From Christensenella sp. UBA3857 (GTDB lineage Bacteria; Bacillota; Clostridia; Christensenellales; CAG-138): a stretch of DNA of 32,445 bases. Both the position numbers and the translations under genes were made by a program. Shown here piece by piece: positions 24,331 to 32,445 of this stretch. The stretch is taken from assembly GCA_002392505.1 (NCBI GenBank), contig DGHD01000050.1, positions 1 to 32,445 on the forward strand. The letters run 5' to 3'. Under the pieces are notes generated by a model, which saw only the letters and a program-made list of their open reading frames with translations, ran no database searches and was not told where the DNA came from. Positions within the stretch are counted from its first letter, which is position 1. Every line of letters starts with the position of its first letter.

Positions 24331-25545
24331 TCAAGCAAGGAGCTTGTCAAGGTTTTCCTTGATCTTGAGGATGAAGCCCTCGGTGGTCTCGATATGCTTG
24401 TCCTCCATATCGGCAAGGAGCGCAAGGTCCTTCGTCATATAGCCGGAGGCGATGGTATCGAGAGAAGCCTTCTCGAGCATATCGGCAAAGTGCATGAGCT
24501 CGGGCAGCCCGTCAAGCTCGCCGCGCTTCCTGAGCGCGCCGCTCCATGCGAAGATGGTCGCCATCGAGTTGGTCGAGGTGGTCTCGCCCGCCATATGCTT
24601 GTAGTAGTGCTTCGTAACGGTGCCGTGAGCGGCCTCGTACTCGTAATTGCCGTCCGGGGAAACGAGCACGGAGGTCATCATCGCGAGGGAGCCGAACGCG
24701 GTCGCTACCATGTCGCTCATAACGTCGCCGTCATAGTTCTTGAGCGCCCAGATGAAGCCGCCGTTCGAACGGATAACGCGGGCGACTGCGTCGTCGATAA
24801 GGGTGTAGAAGTAGGTGATGCCGAGCTCCTCGAAGCGGGGCTTATACTCCTCGTCATAGATCCTCTGGAAGATATCCTTGAAGGTATGATCGTACTTCTT
24901 GGAGATGGTATCCTTGGTGGAGAACCACAGATCCTGCTTGGTCGCGATAGCGTAGTTGAAGCAGGCGCGGGCAAAGCTCTCAATGGAGTCGTCCTTATTG
25001 TACATGCCCATGAACACGCCGGGGCACTTGAAATCGAACACGGTCTCGTCGCAGAGGACGTTGCCCTCCGCGTCGGTGAACTTGATCTGGGCCTTGCCGG
25101 GGCCGGGCACGCGGAACTCGGTATCCTTGTAGATATCGCCGTAAGCGTGACGGGCGATGGTGATGGGCTTGTTCCAGCTGCGGACGGAGGGCTTGAGGCA
25201 ATCCATCGTGATGGGAGCGCGGAACACCGTACCGTCAAGGATGGCCCTGATGGTGCCGTTAGGAGACTTGTACATCCTCTTGAGATTGTACTCCGTCATG
25301 CGCTGGGCATTCGGAGTAATGGTCGCGCACTTGACGCCTACGCCGTACTTCTTGCAGGCGTTGGCGGCGTCCACGGTGATCTGATCGTCCGTCTCATCCC
25401 TCTTGACGAGACCGAGATCGTAATACTCGGTCTTGAGATCGACGTAGGGGAGGATCAGATGCTCCTTGAGCATCGACCAGATGATACGGGTCATTTCGTC
25501 GCCGTCCATCTCAACGAGGGGGGTCTTCATTTGGATCTTTGCCAT
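24331..25545 (-). CDS. icd: NADP-dependent isocitrate dehydrogenase, eukaryote-like homodimeric type
   Basis: Oxidative decarboxylation of isocitrate to 2-oxoglutarate with NADPH formation, here likely for glutamate synthesis in an incomplete TCA pathway. The 404 residues match the class II (mitochondrial/cytosolic eukaryote-like) enzymes rather than the E. coli type: [29 protein letters not shown], the substrate loop [39 protein letters not shown], and [20 protein letters not shown], with the catalytic Tyr/Lys/Asp regions intact. AAAGGAGAA precedes the ATG. It follows mscL after 84 bases that hold a strong hairpin; I see no separate promoter. Confidence 0.96.
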   Translation of the reverse strand: MAKIQMKTPLVEMDGDEMTRIIWSMLKEHLILPYVDLKTEYYDLGLVKRDETDDQITVDAANACKKYGVGVKCATITPNAQRMTEYNLKRMYKSPNGTIRAILDGTVFRAPITMDCLKPSVRSWNKPITIARHAYGDIYKDTEFRVPGPGKAQIKFTDAEGNVLCDETVFDFKCPGVFMGMYNKDDSIESFARACFNYAIATKQDLWFSTKDTISKKYDHTFKDIFQRIYDEEYKPRFEELGITYFYTLIDDAVARVIRSNGGFIWALKNYDGDVMSDMVATAFGSLAMMTSVLVSPDGNYEYEAAHGTVTKHYYKHMAGETTSTNSMATIFAWSGALRKRGELDGLPELMHFADMLEKASLDTIASGYMTKDLALLADMEDKHIETTEGFILKIKENLDKLLA

Positions 25546-25588
25546 GATAAAGAATTCTCCTTTTATTGTGATTTGTTTCGCTTAACGG

Positions 25589-25615
25589 GCGCCTGAGGGC
25601 GCGGCCCTCAGGCGC
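25589..25615 (-). other. Strong hairpin between mscL and icd
   Basis: GCGCCTGAGGGC, a 3-base loop and GCCCTCAGGCGC form a 12-bp perfect, GC-rich stem beginning about 15 bases after the mscL stop. On the transcribed strand it is followed by CCGTTAAGC, with no U-tract. It may be a U-tract-less terminator or a processing/stability element. Confidence 0.65.
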
Positions 25616-25629
25616 GGATGGTCAGGTGA

Positions 25630-26091
25630 TTATTTGGTTTCGGGCGCGGGGAGCTCGCTGGTGCAGTGGGGGCAGCGAACGGCGTCGTCCGCGATCTCCT
25701 GCTTGCAGAAGGGGCATACGCGCGCGGGCTTTGCGGGGGCTTCTTCCTTCTTGCCGATGTCCTTGAGCTTGTTGATGCCCTTGACTACGAAGAAGAGGAT
25801 GACGGCGATCATTATGAAGTTGATAATGATGCTCAAAAGATTGCCCCACTTGAGGATGTTCGCACCCGCCTCGATCGCTTTCTCGGCAGTCATTCCGGTG
25901 GTATCCACGCCGTTCAGGACGATGTACTTATTTGTAAGCGAATCGGTCTTGAACAGGAGTCCGATAAGCGGCATGAAGATATCGTCGACGAGCGAGGAGA
26001 CGATCTTGCCGAACGCGCCGCCGATGATAACGCCGATAGCCATGTCCACAACGTTGCCCTTGAGAGCAAACTTCTTAAACTCTTTCCACAT
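25630..26091 (-). CDS. mscL: Large-conductance mechanosensitive channel with C-terminal zinc ribbon
   Basis: Tension-gated pore that releases solutes on hypo-osmotic shock. The 153 residues include the conserved N-terminal helix and first membrane helix (FALKGNVVDMAIGVIIGGAF, pore-lining), the periplasmic loop with a family-typical YIVLNG, the second membrane helix (about 83-103, LSIIINFIMIAVILFFVV) and a charged cytoplasmic helix. In place of a plain tail there is a zinc ribbon: Cys126, Cys129, Cys140, Cys143 (CPFC and CPHC). Zinc-ribbon tails occur on some other Clostridial MscL proteins. GGAGGTG precedes the ATG. Own sigma-A-type promoter upstream; icd follows. Confidence 0.95.
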   Translation of the reverse strand: MWKEFKKFALKGNVVDMAIGVIIGGAFGKIVSSLVDDIFMPLIGLLFKTDSLTNKYIVLNGVDTTGMTAEKAIEAGANILKWGNLLSIIINFIMIAVILFFVVKGINKLKDIGKKEEAPAKPARVCPFCKQEIADDAVRCPHCTSELPAPETK

Positions 26092-26121
26092 AGTTAAACA
26101 CCTCCATGTTTAGTCTAATCT

Positions 26122-26150
26122 ATCATATACCAAACCGGATTGATTTTCAA
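26122..26150 (-). promoter_or_regulatory. Sigma-A-type promoter of mscL (and perhaps icd)
   Basis: On the minus strand TTGAAA (26150-26145), exactly 17 bases and TATGAT (26127-26122). It gives a leader of about 24 bases with GGAGGTG. It begins just after the end of the ger operon. Confidence 0.8.
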
Positions 26151-26175
26151 GAGGCGGGAAAAATATACATTCCTG

Positions 26176-26322
26176 TCAGACCATCGTCAGCGCGGCAAAA
26201 GAAACGGCAAACAGCAGCGCCGCGCTCACGGCTGCAGAGGTCTGCCGGGTGCCGATGCAATGAAGAAAGTATGCGGCGTTATAGACGAAACACCCCGCCG
26301 CGAACGCATAGACCCAAAGCAT
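26176..26322 (-). CDS. 48-residue two-helix membrane protein, candidate germinant-receptor D subunit
   Basis: A short ORF, MLWVYAFAAGCFVYNAAYFL at the start and ALLFAVSFAALTMV at the end: two membrane helices (about 2-20 and 31-47) joined by a short polar turn (HCIGTRQTSAAV). The ATG at 26322 shares its A with the gerC stop (TGATG), and GGAGG sits ten bases upstream inside gerC, so it should be translated by coupling. Small two-helix D subunits encoded beside the A, B and C genes modulate receptor function in Bacillus. The match here is by size, topology and position, not by recognised sequence. The longer frame upstream overlaps gerC and is not needed. Confidence 0.7.
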   Translation of the reverse strand: MLWVYAFAAGCFVYNAAYFLHCIGTRQTSAAVSAALLFAVSFAALTMV

Positions 26323-27527
26323 CACTGCATATCCTCCGAATAATACTTGTCGGTGTTCACTATTGTCACCTCGAATACGGGCTCGAGCCGGTCTATATGC
26401 TCCTTCCAGCCGTACTCCTCCCACTCGCGGGCGGTGGAGAACCGTTTTACGGCGTGCGTGCCGAAGCGCATCGCGTCGCTCCCCGCCGCACGACATTTTT
26501 CGAATACGCCGCCGATCCTTTCTGCAACGAAGCCCCCGAGCTCGTTCGTGATAAACCGGTCGAGCTCCTCATCCGTAATATCCGGATCCTTCAGGTGAGG
26601 GCTCGCGGCAAGCATGATCCGGGACTTTACCGGTACGGCTCCCTCCGAAAACGGGTCCGCTGTGACCTTCCGGCTGACAAACGCAAGCAGCACCGTCGCA
26701 TTTTTCCCGCCGCCGAGGTCGACGGTCAGATTCCCGTTTTCGAACTCGCCGAGCGCCATGTTAAGGTACATCGTTTCTTCCCTCGTAAGGACGCCCGTCA
26801 TTTTCCAGCCGGAGAATATCGCGGCGCCGATGATCTCGGATTTGAATCCTCCGACGCGGTCGCCCGTTTCGGCGTCCTTCAGCGGGCTTTCTCCCTCGCT
26901 CTCGTTCTTCTTCTGCTCCGCGTCGGTGATGATGCTATCGTCGTAAGCGCCGTATGCCGAACAAAAATCGCCGGTCATCATCGTACAGTCCTCCAACAGC
27001 CTCGATATGCTGTTTACGCTGATCATGCCCGTCTTCTCCTTATCGAGAGCGAGCGCGGTCTGGAGCTTCGTTATATTCGCGTTGTTATTCGAATAGAGTC
27101 CCCCCGCGAACTTCCCCGCCTCCTTTTCGGATATAAGGAGAAGCGCCGACGGGCGTATCCTGAGCGAGTCGAACGAGGTCATGACGAAATCGCGGAGCGC
27201 GCCCTCCTCGGCGAGCTCGCGGCTCATTATAATGAAATGCGCGCGGGAAAAATTGAGCGAATACGGCACGTTTCCTTCAAGCTCGCTCACGGCTTCGAAT
27301 ATGGTGTCGCCCTCGCAGGCGAGCGCCGCGGCGCCGCCCTCCGACTCGACGTTCTCGCCGCCGAGCTCCCTTTGAAGCGCGAACGTGAAATAGTATTCCT
27401 TCTCCTTCCCCTTGTCGACTGCGACGGTTATGACGTAGCCGTACGCGTCGAGCGAAACGGGCTTAAGACAGCCCGCGAACACGAATGCGAGCATAAACAA
27501 AGCAAGCGATATCACGATCCTTTTCAT
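26322..27527 (-). CDS. Spore germinant receptor lipoprotein subunit, GerC family
   Basis: The outer-leaflet lipoprotein subunit of a GerA-type germinant receptor in the spore inner membrane; 401 residues, normal size. The start is the ATG at 27527: AAGGAGGAAGG lies just upstream, and the signal peptide MKRIVISLALFMLAFVFAGC begins there with lipidated Cys20. Family-like segments are YVITVAVDKGKEKEYYFTFAL, the NFSRAHFIIMSRELAEEG strand region and the C-terminal DxE-rich helix (ITDEELDRFITNELGGFV). The frame is open further upstream but would overlap gerB by hundreds of bases. The real start overlaps the gerB stop by four bases (ATGA). Confidence 0.92.
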   Translation of the reverse strand: MKRIVISLALFMLAFVFAGCLKPVSLDAYGYVITVAVDKGKEKEYYFTFALQRELGGENVESEGGAAALACEGDTIFEAVSELEGNVPYSLNFSRAHFIIMSRELAEEGALRDFVMTSFDSLRIRPSALLLISEKEAGKFAGGLYSNNNANITKLQTALALDKEKTGMISVNSISRLLEDCTMMTGDFCSAYGAYDDSIITDAEQKKNESEGESPLKDAETGDRVGGFKSEIIGAAIFSGWKMTGVLTREETMYLNMALGEFENGNLTVDLGGGKNATVLLAFVSRKVTADPFSEGAVPVKSRIMLAASPHLKDPDITDEELDRFITNELGGFVAERIGGVFEKCRAAGSDAMRFGTHAVKRFSTAREWEEYGWKEHIDRLEPVFEVTIVNTDKYYSEDMQ

Positions 27528-28621
27528 ACCTTCCTCCTTGATCTGCCGGCGCGAATGAGCGCCGCCGCCAGCACGGGCGTCAATATGCCGAGCCAGCCGA
27601 AGCGGACGAGCGCGCGGTGCGTCCGCGAAAGAAAGCCGTACTCCCCCGTTACCGATATCAGCTCGAACGCAAGAAGCATCAGCGAAAGCGACGCGGCGGC
27701 GGGAGTTACGTCCTTCTGCCCGAAGCATCGGGCAAACAGGCGCGCCGCCGAATTGATCATGTATGCCGATGAGAGAATCGATACTCCGAGCCAAACGGTG
27801 ATATAGAGCTTGTCGAGCCTTATAAGATAGCTTTGTGAGAGGCTAAGGAAGTTGATCCGGTATAGCGGCGTCAAAAGCCCCGCAAGCACCCTGTAAGGAT
27901 AGATCATGGAAACGGAAAGCTCGGCGAGTCCCATTATCAGCGCGGAAGCCAGAGCGGCAAAAAGCACCGTCCTTTGGGCGGAGCGCGCGCCGTTCATGCC
28001 GCTCATGTGGATCGCCGCCGCCGAAAGCGGCGGCAGGAACGCAAGCGTCTGGGTCAGCGTCAAATACGCAAAATGCTTTACCCCGTCCCCCATTATCGGG
28101 TACAGCCTGTAAGTCTCGAAATCGGGTATCGCCGCAAGACTCGCCGCGGCAAACGACACGAGCATCAACGTCACGAGCACGATCGCCGTGCGCGAAAGCG
28201 TCTCTATCCCCCTCCATGCGGCGAAAACCGTTATCGGAAAAACAAAAAAGAGTATCGCTGTGTAGCTCACTCCGTCGTAAACAAGGCGGTGCAGCACCCT
28301 CAAAAAGGCGACCGTCGGCTCGAGAGCGCAAAACAGAAGCGCGGCGATGAACGGTATCGCCGCTAAAGCCGCGCCGACCCGCCCGAAGCCCCTTTGAAGG
28401 TGCTCTGCAAGATCCCTCGAGCCCGACCTTTTCATCGAGCCGATAAGACAAAGCGATACGACAAGCGAAAGGAGCGCCGAAAGCGGCAGCGCGAGATACG
28501 CCGAATTGCCGCTTGAATAAGCAAGCTCCGGATCGAGCGCGAACAAGCCGTTCGTTATCATTGCGGCAGACGTGAGCGCCGCGGCGCCGGTCACGCCTAT
28601 CCTGCCTTCATTCATCCTCAT
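27524..28621 (-). CDS. Spore germinant receptor permease subunit, GerB family
   Basis: The integral-membrane B subunit of the receptor, related to APC amino-acid transporters and thought to bind the germinant. The 365 residues contain about ten hydrophobic segments, e.g. LPLSALLSLVVSLCLIGS, AALAAIPFIAALLFCALE, AILFFVFPITVFAAW, AIVLVTLMLVSFAAA. The family feature near the N-terminus (GRIGVTGAAALTSAAMITNG) is present. The ligand cannot be read from sequence. The ATG overlaps the gerA stop by four bases (ATGA), and its stop overlaps gerC, so the operon is tightly coupled. Confidence 0.92.
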   Translation of the reverse strand: MRMNEGRIGVTGAAALTSAAMITNGLFALDPELAYSSGNSAYLALPLSALLSLVVSLCLIGSMKRSGSRDLAEHLQRGFGRVGAALAAIPFIAALLFCALEPTVAFLRVLHRLVYDGVSYTAILFFVFPITVFAAWRGIETLSRTAIVLVTLMLVSFAAASLAAIPDFETYRLYPIMGDGVKHFAYLTLTQTLAFLPPLSAAAIHMSGMNGARSAQRTVLFAALASALIMGLAELSVSMIYPYRVLAGLLTPLYRINFLSLSQSYLIRLDKLYITVWLGVSILSSAYMINSAARLFARCFGQKDVTPAAASLSLMLLAFELISVTGEYGFLSRTHRALVRFGWLGILTPVLAAALIRAGRSRRKV

Positions 28622-30210
28622 TGCGACGCCGCCTTTTTATCTTCGCTCGTGTTAAGATAGTCCTCCGCACGCGCGTTCACTAAGATCCGTCCCCTGAGCA
28701 TGAAGGGCATTTTGGAGTAAGTCCTCGGCGCGAACGGCGAAAGAAAAGGCACGCCGAAGCTCTTCATCCCCGCGAGCAGCATCAGCGCAAGCAGCGCCGC
28801 AGAGAGCATCCCCACAAGTCCCGCGAGCCATGCCGCAATAACCAGGGCGATCCTGAAATATGCGGCGGCGATCTGCGTCGAATAATCCGGTATGCAGAAA
28901 TTCCCGAGCCCGGAAGCCGCGACGATAATGAGCACCACGGAGCTTGCAAGATGCGCCGCGACCGCCGCCTGCCCCATTATGAGACCGCCTATTATGCCTA
29001 TCGCCTGACCTATCCCGCCCGGCACGCGCAGCCCCGCCTCCCTGATCATCTGGAATATCAGCAGGAGCAGTATCATCTCCGCGCCGATTGGCTCGAAAAC
29101 CATCCTGCGGGAAGCCATCACGGTGGAGAGGACCTCCGTCGTCAGCATACCCTGATGATACAGCGCGAGCGCAAGAAAATACCCCGGGAGCAAAACGGAA
29201 ACGAGCGCACCCAGATACCGTACCACCCGCAGCAGCGTCCCCAGCGGGCGGCGCATATAGACGTCCTCCGGGCTGTTCATAAGGGTGAAGAAGGTTATCG
29301 GCATGACGAGCGCATACGGACTCCCTTCAACTATTACGCAAACGCAGCCCTCGTTCACGTGCGACGCCGCTCTGTCCGGTCTTTCCGTGGAAAGTATCTG
29401 CGGCAGCGGGAAGAGGCTTGAATCCTCGATCAGCTGCTCGGTAATGCCGCTCGACGCGACGGTTTTGAGCTTCGCGCGGGCAAGCCTTCTTTTTACCTCG
29501 TTCACGAGAGTCGGGTTTGCGAGCCCCTCCCGATAAACAAGCGAGAGCTTTACGTTGTTTTCCCCGCCGGCGCTTCGGGTCTCCACGACGAGATCCTCAA
29601 CGTGCAATATCCTCCTTATGAGCGTCACGTTCGTTTTGAAGCTCTCGGTGAAGCTCTCCTTCGGTCCGCGCACCACCTGCTCGTTCTGGGCGGGACCGAC
29701 GCTGCGTTTTTCATACCCGTGCGTTTCAAGCATCAGGCATTGCGCTTCCCCGTCGAGGAACAGCGCCGTCAGCCCGTCCATCACGCCGCTTTTGATCTCC
29801 TTCATATCGGACGATCGGCTTATCTCACCGATGCGGATGACCTCCAGGATAAGCGACTCTGTATCCGTCTTATCCGACGCCATGAGCGGCTTCAGTATGA
29901 ATTCGTTTATCTTTTCATCCGAAGCCATGCCGTTCATGAAGACAGCGAGCGCGTCCCTTCTGCCGCCGACGCTGAACCTTCTGAGCACCAGATCCTTATT
30001 GACGTCCGTTCTGAACGCGAGCTTCCACGTTTCGCAAGCCTCGCCGACGCTCCTCGGGAACCGCTCCTTTTCGGGTGCGTCTTCGCGCTTTGCGTTTCGC
30101 CTGAAAGAGAAAGGATCCGGCTCGCCGCGCTCCGTTTCGATCAGCTCAAAACCGTCCCTCTCCCTGTCGAATCCAAACACGCTGCTGATTTTATCTGTAA
30201 ATACTGTCAC
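28618..30210 (-). CDS. Spore germinant receptor subunit, GerA family
   Basis: The A subunit, a polytopic protein proposed to form the receptor's oligomeric ion channel. The 530 residues have a soluble N-terminal domain (to about 300; LRRFSVGGRRDALAVFMNGM, EDSSLFPLPQILSTERPD, the family signature GCVCVIVEGSPYALVMPITF) and about five membrane segments (e.g. VSVLLPGYFLALALYHQ, EMILLLLIFQMIREAGLRVP, GIIGGLIMGQAAVAA). The start codon is GTG at 30210 with GGAGG five bases ahead. It is the first gene of the gerA-gerB-gerC-small ORF operon, whose junctions all overlap. I found no convincing sigma-G promoter, although ger operons are normally expressed in the forespore. Confidence 0.94.
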   Translation of the reverse strand: MTVFTDKISSVFGFDRERDGFELIETERGEPDPFSFRRNAKREDAPEKERFPRSVGEACETWKLAFRTDVNKDLVLRRFSVGGRRDALAVFMNGMASDEKINEFILKPLMASDKTDTESLILEVIRIGEISRSSDMKEIKSGVMDGLTALFLDGEAQCLMLETHGYEKRSVGPAQNEQVVRGPKESFTESFKTNVTLIRRILHVEDLVVETRSAGGENNVKLSLVYREGLANPTLVNEVKRRLARAKLKTVASSGITEQLIEDSSLFPLPQILSTERPDRAASHVNEGCVCVIVEGSPYALVMPITFFTLMNSPEDVYMRRPLGTLLRVVRYLGALVSVLLPGYFLALALYHQGMLTTEVLSTVMASRRMVFEPIGAEMILLLLIFQMIREAGLRVPGGIGQAIGIIGGLIMGQAAVAAHLASSVVLIIVAASGLGNFCIPDYSTQIAAAYFRIALVIAAWLAGLVGMLSAALLALMLLAGMKSFGVPFLSPFAPRTYSKMPFMLRGRILVNARAEDYLNTSEDKKAASQ

Positions 30211-30290
30211 TTTTTCCTCCGATGCGGGTCAATTCAGCCCATTAGGAGCTATTATTCCCAAAAAAGATTAAATATATTTAGTGAATATAC

Positions 30291-30319
30291 TGTATTTACG
30301 GTTTAATTTACATTATAAT
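30291..30319 (+). promoter_or_regulatory. Probable promoter of iorAB
   Basis: A perfect TATAAT (30314-30319) with TGTATT (30291-30296) 17 bases upstream as a weak -35. The leader to the iorA TTG is about 45 bases and holds AAGGAGGT. Confidence 0.6.
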
Positions 30320-30369
30320 TAAAAAGACGAAAGCAGTCCCTTGACTGTAGATATAAGGAGGTAAAGGTT

Positions 30370-32100
30370 TTGAAACAGCTAATGCTCGGCAATGAAGCTA
30401 TTGCCAGAGGCGCATACGAAGCAGGCGTTCGTGTTTCCAGCGCTTATCCCGGAACCCCAAGCACGGAGATCAATGAGAATATCGCGAATTACAGGGAGAT
30501 CTATTCCGAATGGGCTCCCAACGAGAAGGTCGCGGTAGAAGTCGCTCTCGGTGCAGCCGTAAGCGGCGCTCGCAGCATGGCATGTATGAAGCACGTCGGA
30601 CTTAACGTCGCGGCGGATCCCTTCTTCACCGCCACCTATACGGGGATCAACGCCGGCATGGTCGTCGTCGTTGCAGACGATCCCGGTATGCATTCCTCCC
30701 AGAACGAGCAGGATACGAGGCTTCTCGGCCGCGCGTCCCACGCGCCCGTTCTCGATCCTTCCAGCAGCCAGGAGTGCAAGGATTTCATGAAGCGCGCATT
30801 CGAGCTGAGCGAGGAGTATGACACTCCCGTTATTTTGAGGCTCACCACCCGCATCGCTCATGCCCGCACCCTAGTCGAGATCGGCGAGCGCGAGCTTCCC
30901 GAGCTCAAGGAATACAAGAAGGACATCAAAAAGTACGTCTCCATGCCCGCCAACATGATCGGCCGCCACAAGGTAGTCGAGGCGCGCGAGATCAGGCTCG
31001 CCGAGGACGCGAACGATATGCCCGAGCTCAACCGTATCGAGTGGGCAGACCGCAAGGTCGGCGTCATCACCTCCGGCGCGGCTTACAATTACGTTAAGGA
31101 GGCTATGCCCGATGCTTCCGTTCTGAAGCTCGGTCTTGCCTACCCCATGCCCAGGAAGCTCATCGAGGAGTTTGCCAAGGGCGTTGAGACCCTTTACGTT
31201 ATCGAGGATATGGAGCCCTTCTACGAGGATACCATCAAGAGCTGGGGCATCCCCTGCTCCGGCAAGGACAAGACCGGCGTACAGGGCGAGCTGTTCATGC
31301 ACAAGATCGAGGAGAAGTTCCTCGGCAAGGAGCCTGCCGGTCCCATGAACACCACCGATATCCCCAACCGTCCTCCCGTGCTCTGCCCCGGCTGCCCGCA
31401 CCGCGGTCTTTACTACGTGCTCGGCAAGCTCAAGCTGACGGTATGCTCCGACATCGGCTGCTATACCCTCGGCGCGCTGCCCCCTCTCTCCGGCGTCGAT
31501 ACCTGCGTCTGCATGGGCGCTTCGATCGGTATGGCTCACGGTATGGAGAAGGCCCGCGGGACCGAGCAGGCGAAGCACACCGTTGCCGTCCTCGGCGACT
31601 CCACCTTCTGCCACAGCGGTATGACGGGTCTGCTCAACATGGCGTATAACCGCTCCGTCGGCACCGTCATCATAGCGGACAACTCCATCACCGGCATGAC
31701 CGGTCACCAGAACAACCCCGCCAACGGCAAGGACATCCACGGCGATCCCACCACCGCGCTCGACATCGTCAAGCTCTGCGAGGCTATGGGCGTCGCTTCC
31801 GTCCGCATCGTCGATCCGTTCGACCTTAAGGAGACCGAGAAGGTCATTAAGGAAGAGGTCGCGCGCGACGGTCTCTCCGTCGTTATCAGCCGCCGTCCCT
31901 GCGCGCTCATCATCAAGCAGACCAATAAGCCCGTCGTGAACGATCCCGACGCGTGCGTCGGCTGCGGCATGTGCATGAAGGTCGGCTGCCCCGCCATCAT
32001 CAAGACCGAAACGGGCGTCCGCATCGATCCCACTCAGTGCGTCGGCTGCGGCATGTGCACTCAGCTCTGCCATTTCGGCGCTCTCAAGGCTGCGGAATAA
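30370..32100 (+). CDS. iorA: Indolepyruvate ferredoxin oxidoreductase, alpha subunit
   Basis: With IorB, oxidatively decarboxylates aryl pyruvates from Trp, Tyr and Phe to acyl-CoA and reduced ferredoxin, a fermentative amino-acid pathway. The 576 residues contain the N-terminal pyrimidine-binding region (LGNEAIARGAYEAGV, AYPGTPSTEI), a central domain, the thiamine-diphosphate domain (PPVLCPGCPHRG, GDSTFCHSGMTGLLNMAYN, DNSITGMTGHQ) and two C-terminal [4Fe-4S] clusters (CVGCGMCMKVGCP and CVGCGMCTQLC). The last Cys is followed by His rather than the usual Pro. The start is TTG at 30370 because AAGGAGGT is seven bases upstream; an ATG at 30382 is an alternative. iorB follows after 17 bases. Confidence 0.96.
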   Translation: MKQLMLGNEAIARGAYEAGVRVSSAYPGTPSTEINENIANYREIYSEWAPNEKVAVEVALGAAVSGARSMACMKHVGLNVAADPFFTATYTGINAGMVVVVADDPGMHSSQNEQDTRLLGRASHAPVLDPSSSQECKDFMKRAFELSEEYDTPVILRLTTRIAHARTLVEIGERELPELKEYKKDIKKYVSMPANMIGRHKVVEAREIRLAEDANDMPELNRIEWADRKVGVITSGAAYNYVKEAMPDASVLKLGLAYPMPRKLIEEFAKGVETLYVIEDMEPFYEDTIKSWGIPCSGKDKTGVQGELFMHKIEEKFLGKEPAGPMNTTDIPNRPPVLCPGCPHRGLYYVLGKLKLTVCSDIGCYTLGALPPLSGVDTCVCMGASIGMAHGMEKARGTEQAKHTVAVLGDSTFCHSGMTGLLNMAYNRSVGTVIIADNSITGMTGHQNNPANGKDIHGDPTTALDIVKLCEAMGVASVRIVDPFDLKETEKVIKEEVARDGLSVVISRRPCALIIKQTNKPVVNDPDACVGCGMCMKVGCPAIIKTETGVRIDPTQCVGCGMCTQLCHFGALKAAE

Positions 32101-32117
32101 GAAAGGGAGGTACTGTT

Positions 32118-32445
32118 ATGTTTAACATTGTTATAGTCGGCGTCGGCGGTCAGGGTACCCTCCTCGCCAGCAAGATACTCGGCGTGCTTGCTATGAACAA
32201 CGGTTATGACGTGCGCGTCAGCGAAGTCCACGGCATGAGCCAGCGCGGCGGGTCTGTGGTGACCTACGTCCGCTACGGCGACAAGGTGTATTCTCCCATC
32301 GTCGATCTCGGCGAAGCGGACTTCATCGTCTCCTTCGAGAAGCTCGAGGCGGTGCGCAACGCGCCGTATCTGAAGAAGGGCGGCAAGGTCATCGTCAACA
32401 CGCAGGAGATCGACCCGATGCCCGTCATCGTCGGCAGCGCGGCTT
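32118..32445 (+). CDS. iorB: Indolepyruvate ferredoxin oxidoreductase, beta subunit (partial)
   Basis: Partner of IorA; the gene runs off the window end after 109 codons. The translated N-terminus MFNIVIVGVGGQGTLLASKI carries the glycine-rich GVGGQG motif of the 2-oxoacid oxidoreductase gamma-type domain, followed by VSEVHGMSQRGGSVVTYVR and the IVSFEKLEAVRN helix, all typical of IorB. The AAAGGGAGG ribosome site (32102-32110) precedes the ATG, in an operon with iorA. Confidence 0.94.
   Translation, partial: MFNIVIVGVGGQGTLLASKILGVLAMNNGYDVRVSEVHGMSQRGGSVVTYVRYGDKVYSPIVDLGEADFIVSFEKLEAVRNAPYLKKGGKVIVNTQEIDPMPVIVGSAA

Noticed and set aside
27528..27794. N-terminal extension of the GerC frame
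   Set aside because: It would overlap gerB by over 260 bases and hide the signal peptide; the ribosome site and lipobox place the start at 27527.
26106..27806. A 566-codon open frame on the plus strand
   Set aside because: It is antisense to gerC, which has a lipobox, ribosome site and coupled overlaps; GC-rich codon use keeps the opposite frame open.
30211..30300. Sigma-G promoter ahead of gerA
   Set aside because: I looked for a CATnnTA -10 with an upstream -35 at 17-18 bases and found no acceptable pair; the promoter remains unidentified.

Overview
The window looks like chromosomal DNA of an anaerobic, endospore-forming member of the Firmicutes (Clostridia-like). Three things point there: a complete gerA-type germinant receptor operon, genes for fermentative amino-acid breakdown (hutH, hutU, iorAB), and low-GC-Gram-positive gene neighbourhoods such as nadD-yqeK-rsfS. 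By eye the coding DNA is moderately GC-rich while the promoters are AT-rich. I cannot name the genus. I see no tRNA, rRNA, CRISPR array, insertion sequence or prophage; this is mostly core genome.

Layout. 1-3.3 kb (minus): hutH then hutU (cut by the window edge), histidine to urocanate to imidazolone propionate. 3.4-5.2 kb (plus): an unrecognised acidic Pro/Ala-rich protein and a membrane-anchored SPOR-like protein. 5.4-5.8 kb (plus): a BlaI/MecI-type repressor without its usual sensor. 5.9-10.3 kb (minus): operon nadD-yqeK fusion, rsfS, dnaX, hisS. 10.4-11.2 kb (plus): unknown four-helix membrane protein. 11.3-13.6 kb (minus): unknown small protein, nth, obg. 13.8-14.0 kb (plus): unknown small protein. 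14.0-18.6 kb (minus): YqeM-like methyltransferase, hslO, TPR protein, THUMP-domain RNA methyltransferase, all overlapping. 18.7-20.5 kb (minus): D,D-carboxypeptidase. 20.6-23.7 kb (plus): HMA-domain protein, mnmA, deoC, then a lipoprotein. 23.7-26.1 kb (minus): SEC-C protein, icd, mscL. 26.2-30.2 kb (minus): ger operon with a fourth tiny membrane gene. 30.4 kb to the end (plus): iorA and partial iorB.

How the genes work together. The hut genes and IorAB point to amino-acid catabolism, isocitrate dehydrogenase to 2-oxoglutarate and NADPH supply, and the ger operon to sensing of germinants by the spore. The rest is housekeeping: NAD synthesis, replication clamp loading, tRNA charging and thiolation, ribosome control, base-excision repair, oxidative-stress chaperoning and wall trimming.

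Most notable. (a) Three operons (nadD-yqeK, nth and the yqeM-like gene) have a good -35/-10 promoter whose -10 box ends only 6-8 bases before the ATG, with no Shine-Dalgarno sequence, suggesting leaderless mRNAs for housekeeping operons. Other promoters in the window have leaders and purine-rich ribosome sites. (b) A 48-codon, two-helix ORF is translationally coupled to gerC and resembles the small D subunits of germinant receptors. (c) The orphan BlaI-type repressor has a perfect 15-bp dyad on its own -10 box. (d) Several perfect hairpins without a U-tract lie between genes. (e) A metal-binding-like HMA protein is coupled to the tRNA thiolase mnmA.
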